Shown piece after piece: positions 11,033 to 22,658 of a DNA stretch of 64,000 nucleotides. The notes under the pieces are model-generated. The model saw only the letters and a list, made by a program, of their open reading frames with translations, was not told the origin of the DNA and searched no databases. Location of the stretch: assembly GCA_002633025.1 (NCBI GenBank), contig NMRB01000069.1:231040-295039 (forward strand). The letters run 5' to 3'. The position numbers and the translations under genes were made by a program. How positions within the stretch are numbered: the first letter of the stretch is position 1; each line of letters opens with the position of its first letter. The DNA comes from Notospermus geniculatus. Its lineage: Eukaryota; Nemertea; Pilidiophora; Heteronemertea; Lineidae.

Positions 11033-14000
11033 CTGGAACAACACCAAAACATTAACTTTTGTTTCAGCTAATAATATACTGGGTAGTTAGCACTGGGGGT
11101 TCCAGTTTTGCCAGTGCTGTGTTGTTGGCAGTTGGCAGTGTGCCTACCTGACCATCATGACCATGGGACCAATTCCACCAGAGCCAGGGACAACTAATTC
11201 CACCAGGGCCTGTGACCAATTCCACCAGTGCCTGGGAGACAGCCACATTATCCTAATCCCATGATATAAAGTCTTTCAAAATAGCAATTTCTTGCCAGCA
11301 GACTAATGGCACCACTCTTCTAGTTCATTCATAACACCAGCCTAGGCCTACATCTAGGTTTGACTGTAAAATTCCCAAAGAGGAAGCATTCCAGAAGAAA
11401 TTTTTACTTCCCTATCAGAAGCAGTGTTCAGACTGATGATAAGTTTGACTTAGACGTGCATGAACGTCTGATCTCATTTGAAAACTGTCAGATATGAACA
11501 CCAGACTGATAATCCACAGGTATCGCTTGCAACTTCACTGGCAAGCTGATCATCCACCACGCCATTGCTCAACTGGAAAGAACAATACTTACCATCAGAT
11601 AGCGAGCATTGCCAAAATTCCCGATTTCAGCACAAAAAAGCAAAATGAGGGTAAGATTTACTGACGCAGGATATGTTACTGAACCCTTTTATTATGCAGC
11701 AATTATAGGACGAACAAACAGAGTTATCAAACAACACCCATACCAATTTTGATATTCATTAGTTTGGTGGAGAATACAGACAATTCCATTATGTGATTAA
11801 CTCCCATGATAATGTATCAAAAACAAGTGAGAACAATATCACAAGATGATAAATAGGGCCGTGTGGGAATCATACCATCTTGATCAACTGATTTTATCCG
11901 CCACAATGCAATGTGAAAACATTAGACTTCAAAAACAGGTTCAGCAGATAAAGGGGAGATGGGATTAGTGCTTAGATAAGGACAGCAAAATGTGACCCTC
12001 TCCACCAAAAGTTAAGGGGCTTGCTGCAACCAAGGAAAGGGTTCAAGGCTTACAACACATTTTAGCTGAAATGTATGTCTGCAGGTTTACAATAGTAGTA
12101 GTGGACAACCAGCAGTGATATTAGTTGAGTAAATTGATGACCAACGATGATCACTTGCGACAAGCGCCTGCATGCTTTTGCTGGGGTGGGTCACAAATTT
12201 GGTCACGATATGCAATTGGCACTACCAGTACAGTACAATTTTGTTTCAAGCAATGATTGAGGTGTGTAATGCCCACAATTCATTGACATGCCTAAACTCA
12301 GATGCCTCGACAGCCCCAGGGGAGACTACATCATAAATCGTTATGAGATGCCATCAAAGTCATTGCCTTTCTGATAAATGTTGATCATTTCCGAGTCTGC
12401 CTCACTGAAAGAATCGGATGCAGATCCATATTGGATCAGCCCCACCACCTGCCCACCAACGTCAAATCATCAAATCAGTGTCATCACTCTTTATGCGATA
12501 CGTTGGAAATTGTTCCATTTTCTTGTAATAACTACACACCTCCATGGTGATGGCATGACAGACGGTTTCAAATATTCCTGTCTCAGCCTTCAGCTTCACC
12601 AGAGAAGTGATTTGAAAACCTGCCTTTGTCTTCAATTTCACCAGAACCATTTCATCTAAGTGCAGATGAAGGCAGGGCCAGATCAAGCACATTTCTGAGG
12701 GGGGTGGGGGTGGCGTGAACTCCAGGAAGCAAAAGCCTGCTGATGAAAGTGTTGAGAAACCTCTGGGTTTAGAAAAATGTCGGAAAGTAGCAGCTGTAAA
12801 AATCTAATGTTCTGGCCCTTGGACTGTAAATCTACCGGGAAAAAGTCTCTTTCCCTGCTGCTGGTAGTGTGCCTGCCAAAAATGGGGGAGGAGTCTAACC
12901 CAATTCACTGATCCGGTCTTGCAAGGAACCATTCACTAATGAGAAAAAGACAGAAGTCTTGCTGTGGGAAACATTGTTTGTGATTGGTGAAAGTGTCCGG
13001 TCATTGCAAAAAGTTGAAGATGAAAACATCGCGGCTCCAGCACTTATGAGGAAAAGACAGAAGTCTTGCAATGGAAAACATTGTTTGTGATTGGTGAAAG
13101 CATCCGGTCATTGCAAAAAGTTGAAGATGAAAACATTGCGACTCCAGCGCACCGTGATAATTCCTTCACATCCTCCAGGATGATGAGAAAATGAGCCCTC
13201 GATTCATACGACCTTTTACTCAAGCTGGGTTAATCACTGATTCCCTTTTAGAATTGCACCCTTTCGTGCGTACCAAAATACGTGAGGTAGCAGTGGCTAT
13301 CGCGCCATCAGTGTACATGTAAAGCTACTTCACACCAGCTGGTTACCATGGTTTCAAGATATTATATTCCGATCATGAGGATCCAGATTTGTCATCCAAT
13401 GAAGGTAGATTGTGCTGTTGCGTTGCCTGAGTGAGACATTTGATATTTGACATCTTTTGTCCCTGGGCCCCATGACAATGTCCGGGTAGTTTTACACGAC
13501 AATCATAACATGCTGAGCGGGAACATCACTGAGGACAGGTTGCTTCTGGTCTTGCCAGACATACATTTTGTACTAAGCCAGGCACATTTCGAATTTATTT
13601 CGATGTAATGACAATCTCATTTCATGCAATTTGAAGGATTATAGATTTTGAAACTCACATCATATATCGTCCACACCCCTACCCACCCAATTATGACCAT
13701 GGAAAACAAAGTGATTACATGAGTGTGTGTGTGGGTGGGGGGAAGAAATAGGCCTATTGCGATTTTTGTTGCTATGGAAATGGTCCATGTCTTGACAAAT
13801 CCACCATCCAAATATTTGGCAAAAGCTTCTTCCACTCTGATGTCAAATGATCCTTTATAAACCATTTTTTCACTCAGAGTACAGAAGAAAGAAAGACGGG
13901 TTTGGGTAAGCACCATTCTTGCTAAAGCGAAAATTCACTCCCTCTACATACCATTTGGACACATAATACAACAGGTTAAACCAATAGAGCTAAATACTTT

Positions 14001-16531
14001 CAAAAATGTTACTTTTTCAGATCAGCAGGTCATAGGTGAAAAAACAATACCCTGCTCAAATCAATTTGACCCGGATCTGCATCAATCAGAATGCTTTTTA
14101 GCAATATTGGGGCAATGATGATGCAGAAAATGGAAAATGAAGGTTATAGTCGTCTCCCAATGAAAACAGTAGGACAGTATGAATAAACAGTGCATAACAT
14201 ACAGATATTATTTCATAATTTCATTCAGCCAATTCCTGTAGCTATTCATGGCTCCACAGTATTGGTAACTTTCTCCATTGTCTTTCCAATGATAATAACA
14301 TTACAGTGTTCTCTTATTTCTGATTTACTGGGGTTGAGGTAGAGGCCAAGGTGAGAAAATTGGAAACCGAGCATTACAATAGAATAAGCTTACATATTGG
14401 GAAAACAAGCTGAGAGTTCAACATGTTCAAAGAGATTACCAGACCCTACATTTTCTTCAGACTAAACGACTTCACCTCAACTAACAGCATTCTGCAGGTG
14501 AATGTTGAACAGTAACATGAGCAGCTGATGGCCAAACCATCCCAGGACACTGTCACAAAAGCTCACATCATATATTCGAGTAAACGGAATGGAAAAAAAG
14601 AAATACAGATAACCAACTTCCCCATGGAACCTGGGATTACGACACAAGACAAGAAAGATGGTCATTTGTCACAGTTTGCCAAAAGTCGAAGACCAACATA
14701 AGGCTATCCATACCATGCTTGGTCCATTACTTCTCAAATGGTAATTTAGGATGCAGAGCTATCAATTTTGTCACTGGTGTAGTCAACTTGATCAATGGTA
14801 TGTTGGCCAACTGCAGTGCCAAATGTGGATTTTCTATTCTTTAAAGAGGGAAGTGTGTGGTCCATACCAGCGGGTGAACTTTAAGCTTCAGTCTTACCAA
14901 AAATTCATAAGCGATTGGTCTTACTGGCCACTTGGAATGTCTGATTTCAACATGGAGACTGCTTCAGCCAAATGCAGTGGTGCCATGCACCAGGAACAAC
15001 ACATCTCCATAAGTGTCAACTGAAGACAAATATTTCCAAATCACAATGATTGGGTTTCGATAGCAGATCTGTAGGCCTACCCTCCAAACTCATTGCAGAA
15101 CGATCGAGTTCACCACAGTAGGTTCCCTGATGTTACATTCATCAGGTGTGCGCAAACGTGCAAGAGATATCAGCCAACCTTGTAAAACATACAACTCCTG
15201 TTGATAGAATTGTTTATCACCTACCAGCCGCCACCACTGGAGCAATGCTAAGAGACAAAACAAGAGGCGAGCAATCCAAACTGTGTGCCGTGCTGGAAAA
15301 ATAGCTTGTACCAGAAATGGATTAGATTACAGCAAGAATTCATAAATTCTTGATCCCACTTTTTGTTCCTGTTCTGCCAGGCTCCATGGTAGAGGCAGTA
15401 GCATAGAGTTTCAAGGTTCCAGGAGGCTAATGCATGCTATCAGTTGATGATAGATGTTGGGTAATTGCTTTATCCAACCTTTGCCAGGATTGGAATCTGT
15501 GAACAATATGTGGACAATAATGAAATGTCCTACGTTTTCCTCAGTTCTAAAGCCTAATGGGCTGACACGTAGATGATTATTTGAAAGCCTTGGGTCCAGA
15601 ATTGGGATGTTCAGATCAGAAATCTGTCCGTGAAACCATCCTCCAAAAGCAGGGTCATGTTCTCGCTCCTCATCATACATACACTTGCACACATGAGTGG
15701 ATGAAGAGTAGGTAAAACCCCTGCTGTGGGAGGAGTGTGGAACTGAATTCAGCCAATTTTAATCAAAGACTGCCACTTTTCTACATGGTAGTTTTACAGG
15801 AGTGTCAAACAAGTACGATTCACACCCATGTTCCAGTAAATGTCAAACAACCACCCTGTGGCCATCAAAAGTAATCGACAAAAGAAATACCTAACTTCAC
15901 AACATGGACAGTTTATCTGCAGGCCATCCTTTTCATCATTAGCAAATTATCTCTCTTTAAAATATCGGCCATTGGCAACGATTCGCCAGGAAAAATTTCA
16001 CCGACAAGTCACACCAAGCAAACAAGTGAAGCAACTGTTTTGTCATGAGGAGTGCGGAGACATACAAATTCAGATGAGGAACATGGTATTGACAATTTTG
16101 TTGATTGAAGAGTTATCAGTTTAAGGATTGGCAATTCTGAAGTCATGCTGGAAATTTTTGTGACAAAAATTCCTCATTGATAGGATGGAATCAATTATAC
16201 CAGACATAGGATAGAATCTAAAGCATTGAAATCCCACCATGTTGTTTATCAAATAGTTGTTCGGAAAAACTTGAAACAAGTTCCCTCATAAATTATTCCA
16301 GTGAAACACTATGTAGTACACTATGGATAGCCCATTTGAGCTAATTTACCTACTGGCTAGAACCTTTTTCCAACTCTTAAATGCTAATCATTGGCAAATT
16401 AACAGGCCATTTTGAAAGCTGATGCGGAGCTGGTGGGATGGTGAGTGTGAACCGTTTTGTCCACAGTTGTCCCAACCCATTATAGCAACATCAAGTACAG
16501 AGCTGTCCATGCAATGACTGTCATATTATCC

Positions 16532-16623
16532 TCCCACCACAGGGGTTTTTACCTCGCTACTCTTCATCCACTCCCGAGTGTATGAAGAGGAACAAGACCA
16601 AAGCCCTGCTGTGGGAGGATGAT
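16532..16623. repeat. Hairpin repeat in copy A
   Basis: It opens TCCTCCCACCACAGGGGTTT and closes with a reverse complement ending GCTGTGGGAGGA. The loop contains CTCTTCATCCACTC and its partner. Related copies lie at about 17105-17195, 51026-51098, and as half copies near 15696-15735 and 20235-20272. The copy B partner (21064-21127) has lost its middle. Confidence 0.75.
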
Positions 16624-17104
16624 ATCATATTGACATCAGCATCAACAAATCCTTCTTTCCAACATCATCAGACGATAAAATGAAGCTGAGGACATCATTT
16701 GGCAATGAACAACCATCAAAGGTACCTTGTGTATATCAGAAGCTCTGCAGGGTATGAAGCTGGAAGGTGCTGCACCTGTGAAGGGTCACCAGGGTCACCC
16801 CTCTAATCATCCCAGCAGCAATCACAGATTAAGTTATTTCAATTTTTTTTGACAGGGAGTTCAGTTCTTAGGAGAGACCTTAGAATAGAGACCAGAAGGT
16901 AGAAAACATGATCGAGCCATTTACATTCCTCTCGTGTTTTCGTGAAGTAATTAATTTCCTTCGTCTAACAACAGAAATTGTTCCCAAATAAATCCAACTT
17001 TTAGATGGTGATGAAGTTGGCATTGGCCAAGGAGCTCAAGAAGAGACTGGCAGTCACTAGGAAAATGTTTGCAGTTCACAGAAGAATTATGGTCTGCCTT
17101 CATG

Positions 17105-17195
17105 CACCATCCCACATAAGGGGGTTTACCTTGCTCCTCTTCATTCACTTACTGGATGAAAAGGAGTGAGGGGAAAAAGCACTGCTGTAGGAGAT
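17105..17195. repeat. Hairpin repeat, diverged copy
   Basis: It has the same layout as 16532-16623 (CATCCCACATAAGGGGGTTT through CACTGCTGTAGGAGATG) with more substitutions. The duplicate in copy B lies at 21605-21695 and is almost identical to this one. Confidence 0.65.
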
Positions 17196-17857
17196 GGCTT
17201 CCACAGGACATCACCCCTCAACCTATCCAAGAAATATAACTGTAGGTCTGTGAAACCACTTACATTGACCGCTATGGACCTCAACCTTACAACATACCTT
17301 ACATGTATGTGTGAGATAAAACTAAAGTCTGTATGAATTGAACAGTCAAGAACAGATGTTGTTCTGTGACCTATCACTTGACATTAGAATATCAGTTAAA
17401 ATGTTATATTGATAGATTTCAAGGATCCATTCTGCATTACTATCAGGTCACACATATTACAACCACATCCATCATCAGATCCGGAAGCCTACACAGAAAT
17501 CCACCTTCCCAGCCATCACATAGGAAACATGTATCAAAGCATTCTTTCTGAATTAGGCTGTTGGATACATTTTTAAGTATCAAATTCCTGTGTATTCTGA
17601 TGATAGTTAATTAGGACAACTGACATAATTCTTGACACACTTATTGACAAACACACCAAGAGCTCATTGCTAGACTGAAACAATACATAGGGCTGACATG
17701 ACATATCAGAAGCGACACCCAACCTAAGTCCATCATAGCCTGCTCCTTTGGAGAAAATGATGATTTTGATATGGAACATTAAAATCAAATTGCTTCTTGT
17801 TGTCTTCATCCTGTCGAACATATCAATTTGACAATCAGACAAGATCCTTACAGTAGT

Positions 17858-18102
17858 GTTGCACAATTGACCTCCCTTCCGCGCCACGCACCATCCGCAT
17901 ACTGCATGCAGCGTCCGTCCTCGTAATCTTCTGCGGACATCGCACGGCGTCATGGAAGGCACGTACTGAAGACGTAACGTCATTCGCCCGTGGTGCGGGG
18001 AAGCCACGCAGAAAAGACGCGTGACGCACCCGTACCAAATGCAGTGAACTGAAGCGTACCCTCCGCGTCACGCCGTGAATAAAGGTAGGTCAATTGTGCA
18101 AC
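17858..18102. mobile_element. CpG-rich TIR element in copy A
   Basis: Terminal inverted repeats GTTGCACAATTGACCT and AGGTCAATTGTGCAAC (with a small offset) enclose about 210 bp. The interior is rich in CpG (CCGCGCCACGC, GACGTAACGTCATTCGCCC) in a CpG-poor neighbourhood. No transposase. It was present before the 4.5 kb duplication because copy B carries it at the same place. Confidence 0.75.
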
Positions 18103-18144
18103 GTACTGTAAGCTATTTTCATTTAGACATTTCGCAGGTTGCTA

Positions 18145-21100
18145 GAAACTCACATCATATATCGTCCACACCCCTACCCACCCAATTATGACCATGGAAA
18201 ACAAAGTGATTACATGAGTGTGTGTGTGGGTGAGGGTAGGGTGGGGGGGGGATGAAATAGGCCTATTGCGATTTTTGTTGCTATGGAAATGGTCCATGTC
18301 TTGACAAATCCACCATCCAAATATTTGACAAAAGCTTCTTCCACTGTGATGCCAAACGATCCTTTATAAACCATTTTTTCACTCAGAGTATAGCACAGAA
18401 GAAAGAAAGACGGGTTTGGGTAAGCACCATTCTTGCTATTAAAAAAAGCGAAAATTCACTCCCTCTACATACCACTTGGGCACATAATACAACAGGTTAA
18501 ACCAATAGAACTAAATACTTTCAAAAATGTTACTTTTTCAGATCAGCAGGTCATAGGTGAAAAAACAATACCCTGCTCAAATCAATTTGACCCGGATCTG
18601 CATCAATCAGAATGCTTTTTAGCAATATTGGGGCAATGATGATGCAGAAAATGGAAAATGAAGGTTATAGTCGTCTCCCAATGAAAACAGTAGGACAGCA
18701 TGAATAAACAGTGCATAACATACAGATATTATTTCATAATTTGATTCAGCCAATTCCTGTAGCTATTTGGCTCCACAGTATTTTGGTAACTTTCCCCATT
18801 GTCTTTCCAATGATAATAACATTACAGTGTTCTCTTATTTCTGATTTACTGGGGTTGAGGTAGAGGCCAAGGTGAGAAAATACATGTACATGGAAACCGA
18901 GCATTACATTAGAATACATATTGGGAAAACAAGCTGAGAGTTCAACATGTTCAAAGAGATTACCAGACCCTGTATTTTCTTCAGACTAAACGAACTTCAC
19001 CTCAACTAACACCAGCATTCTGCAGGTGATGTTGAACAGTAACATTCTCTCCAACATCCAAAGTTTGGATGCTGATCGCAAAACCATCCCAGGGCACTGA
19101 CACAAAAGCTCACATCATATTCGAATAAAAGGAATGGAAAAAAAGAAATACAGATAACCAACTTCCCCATGGAACCTGGGATTACGACACAAGACAAGAA
19201 AGGCGGTCATTTGTCACAGTTTGCCAAAAGTCGAAGACCAACATAAGGCTATCCATACCATGGTTGGTCCATTACTTCTCAAATGGTAATTCAGGATGCA
19301 GAGCTATCAATTTTGTCACTGGTGTAGCCAACTTGATCAATGGTATGTTGGCCAACTGCAGTGCCAAATGTGGATTTTCTATTCTTTGAAGAGGGAAGTG
19401 TGTGGTCCATACCAGCGGGTGAACTTTAAGCTTCAGTCTTACTGGCCACTTGGAATGTCTGATTTCAACATGGAGACTGCTTCAGCCAAATGCACTCAGG
19501 TGCCATGACGTGCACCAGGAACAACACAGCTCCATCTAGTGTCAAGTGAAGACAAATATTTCCAAATCACAATGATTGGGTTTCGATAGCAGATCTGTAG
19601 GCCTACCCTCCAAACTCACTGCAGAACGATCGAGTTCACCACAGTAGGTTCCCTGATGTTACATTCATCAGGTGTGCGCAAACATGCAAGAGATATCAGC
19701 CAACCTTGTAAAACATACAACTCCTGTTGATAGAATTGTTTATCACCTACCAGCCGCCACCACTGGAGCAATGCTAAGAGACAAAACAAGAGGCAAGCAA
19801 TCCAAACTGTGTGCCGTGCTGGAAAAATACATGTAGCTTGTACCAGAAATGGATTAGATTACAGCAAGAATTCATAAATTCTTGATCCCACTTTTTGTTC
19901 CTGTTCTGCCAGGCTCCGTGGTAGAGGCAGTAAGCATAGAGTTTCAAGGTTCCAGGAGGCTAATGCACGCTATCAGTTGATGATACATGTTGGGTAATTG
20001 CTTTATCCAACCTTTGCCAGGATTGGAATCTGTGAACAATACGTGGACAATAATGAAATATCCTACGTTTTCCTCAGTTCTAAAGCCTGATGGGCTGACA
20101 CGTAGATGATTATTTGAAAGCCTTGGGTCCAGAATTGGGATATTCAGATCAGAAATTTGTCCGTGAAACCATCCTCCAAAAGCAGGGTCATGGTCTCGCT
20201 CCTATCCTTATACATTTGCACACATGAGTGGATGAAGAGTGAGGTAAAACCCCTGCTGTGGGAGGAGTGTGGAACTGAATTCAGCCAATTTTAATCAAAG
20301 ACTGTCACTTTTCTACATGGTAGTTTTACAGGAGTGTCAAACAAGTATGATTCACACCCATGTTCCAGTAAATGTCAAACAACCACCCTGTGGCCATCAA
20401 AAGTAATCGACAAAAGAAATACCTAACTCCACAACATGGACAGTTTATCTGCAGGCCATCCTTTTCATCATTAGCAAATTATCTCTCTTTAAAATATCGG
20501 CCATTGGCAACGATTCGCCAGGAAAAATTTCATCGACAAGTCACACCAAGCAAACAAGTGAAGCAACTGTTTTGTCATGAGGAGTGCGGAGACATACAAA
20601 TTCAGATGAGGAACATGGTATTGACAATTTTGCCGATTGAAGAGTTTATCAGTTTAAAGGATTGGCAATTCTGAAGTCATGCTGGAAATTTTTGTGACAA
20701 AAATTCCTCATTGATAGGATGGAATCAATTATACCAGACATAGGATAGAATCTAAAGCACTGAAATCCCACCATGTTCTTTATCAAAGAGTTGTTCGGAA
20801 AAACTTGAAACAAGTTCCCTCATAAATTATTCCAGTGAAACACTATGTAGTACACTATGGATAGCCCATTTGAGCTAATTTACCTACTGGCTAGAACCTT
20901 TTTCCAACTCTTAAATGCTAATCATTGGCAAATTAACAGGCCATTTTGAAAGCTGATGTGGAGCTGTTGGGATGGTGAGTGTGAACCGTTTTGTCCACAG
21001 TTGTCCCAACCCATTATAGCAACATTACAGAGCTGTCCATGCAATGACCGAATCATGTTAAAATCCTCCCACCACAGGGGTTTTTACCTCGCTACTCTTC

Positions 21101-22658
21101 ATCCAAAGCCCTGCTGTGGGAGGATGATATCATATTGACATCAGCATCAACAAATCCTTCTTTCCAACATCATCAGACGATAAAATGAAGCTGAGGACAT
21201 CATTTGGCAATGAACAACCATCAAAGGTATATACCTTGTGTATATCAGAAGCTCTGCAGGGTATGAAGCTGGAAGGTGCTGCACCTGTGAAGGGTCACCC
21301 CTCTAATCATCCCAGCAGCAATCACAGATTAAGTTATTTCAATTTTTTTTGACAGGGAGTTCAGTTCTTAGGAGAGACCTTAGAATAGAGACCAGAAGGT
21401 AGAAAACATGATCGAGCCATTTACATTCCTCTCGTGTTTTCGTGAAGTAATTAATTTCCTTCGTCTAACAACAGAAATTGTTCCCAAATAAATCCAACTT
21501 TTAGATGGTGATGAAGTTGGCATTGGCCAAGGAGCTCAAGAAGAGACTGGCAGTCACTAGGAAAATGTTTGCAGTTCACAGAAGAATTATGGTCTGCCTT
21601 CATGCACCATCCCACATAAGGGGGTTTACCTTGCTCCTCTTCATTCACTTACTGGATGAAAAGGAGTGAGGGGAAAAAGCACTGCTGTAGGAGATGGCTT
21701 CCACAGGACATCACCCCTCAACCTATCCAAGAAATATAACTGTAGGTCTGTGAAACCACTTACATTGACCGCTATGGACCTCAACCTTACAACATACCTT
21801 ACATGTATGTATGAGATAAAACTAAAGTCTGTATGAATTGAACAGTCAAGAACAGATGTTGTTCTGTGACCTATCACTTGACATTAGAATATCAGTTAAA
21901 ATGTTATATTGATAGATTTCAAGGATCCATTCTGCATTACTATCAGGTCACACATATTACAACCACATCCATCATCAGATCCGGAAGCCTACACAGAAAT
22001 CCACCTTCCCAGCCATCACATAGGAAACATGTATCAAAGCATTCTTTCTGAATTAGGCTGTTGGATACATTTATAAGTATCAAATTCCTGTGTATTCTGA
22101 TGATAGTTAATTAGGACAACTGACATAATTCTTGACACACTTATTGACAAACACACCAAGAGCTCATTGCTAGACGACTGAAACAATACATAGGGCCGAC
22201 ATGACATATCAGAAGCGACACCCAACCTAAGTCCATCATAGCCTGCCCCTTGAAAGGAGTGAAAAATGATGATTTTGGTCTGGAACATTAAAATCAAATT
22301 GCTTCTTGTTGTCTTCATCCTGTCGAACATATCAATTTGACAATCAGACAAGATCCTTACAGTATGTTGCACAATTGACCTCCCTTCTGCGCCGCGCACC
22401 ATCCGCATACTGCATCCAGTGTCCGTCCTCGTATCTTCCGCGGACATCGCACGGCGTCATGGAAGGCACGTACTGAAGACATAATGTCATTCGCCCGTGG
22501 TGCACGGACGCCAAGCAGAAAAGACGCGTGATGCACCCGTACCATACGCAATAAACTGAAGCGTACCCTCCGCGTCACGTCGGGTGGAAGGTACCGAATA
22601 AAGGTAGGTCAATTGTGCAACGTACTGTATTTTCATTTAGACATTTCGCAGGTTGCTA
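18145..22658 (+). repeat. Tandem 4.5 kb duplication, copy B
   Basis: Head-to-tail second copy of 13650-18144, of almost the same length (4514 against 4495 bp). Differences visible by eye include a TG-repeat/poly-G tract near 18220-18250, a small insertion of ACATGTAC type at 18884-18892, another at about 19828-19834, and loss of part of the hairpin repeat near 21064-21127. Confidence 0.95.
22366..22621. mobile_element. CpG-rich TIR element in copy B
   Basis: Partner of 17858-18102 with the same inverted ends. Its interior shows several CpG to TpG/CpA changes compared with copy A, as expected if the element is methylated and decaying. Confidence 0.75.

Larger units (their letters stand above)
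10657..13273 (-). repeat. Right arm of giant inverted repeat
   Basis: This is the reverse-complement partner of 1-2712. Its inner edge is at 10657, where the left partner diverges after the shared segment ending at 2712. The outer match runs to 13273, which pairs with position 1 of the window. It lacks the hairpin present in the left arm at 2121-2388 and has its own at 10880-11032. It also keeps a longer open reading frame at 10730-10872 than the left arm does, so the left arm may be the more decayed copy. Confidence 0.93.
13650..18144 (+). repeat. Tandem 4.5 kb duplication, copy A
   Basis: It begins GAAACTCACATCATATATCG and ends TTTCGCAGGTTGCTA. The following base at 18145 restarts the same unit. 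Order and orientation of all internal landmarks are the same in copy B. The units differ by scattered substitutions and small indels. No recognisable exon: open frames shared by both copies (for example 17141-17377 minus) have no known motif. Confidence 0.95.

Noticed and set aside
1-13273. Polinton/Maverick or other virus-like giant element
   Set aside because: No polymerase, integrase, protease, ATPase or capsid-like frame is visible in the 7.9 kb spacer, and the arms are longer than usual for that class.
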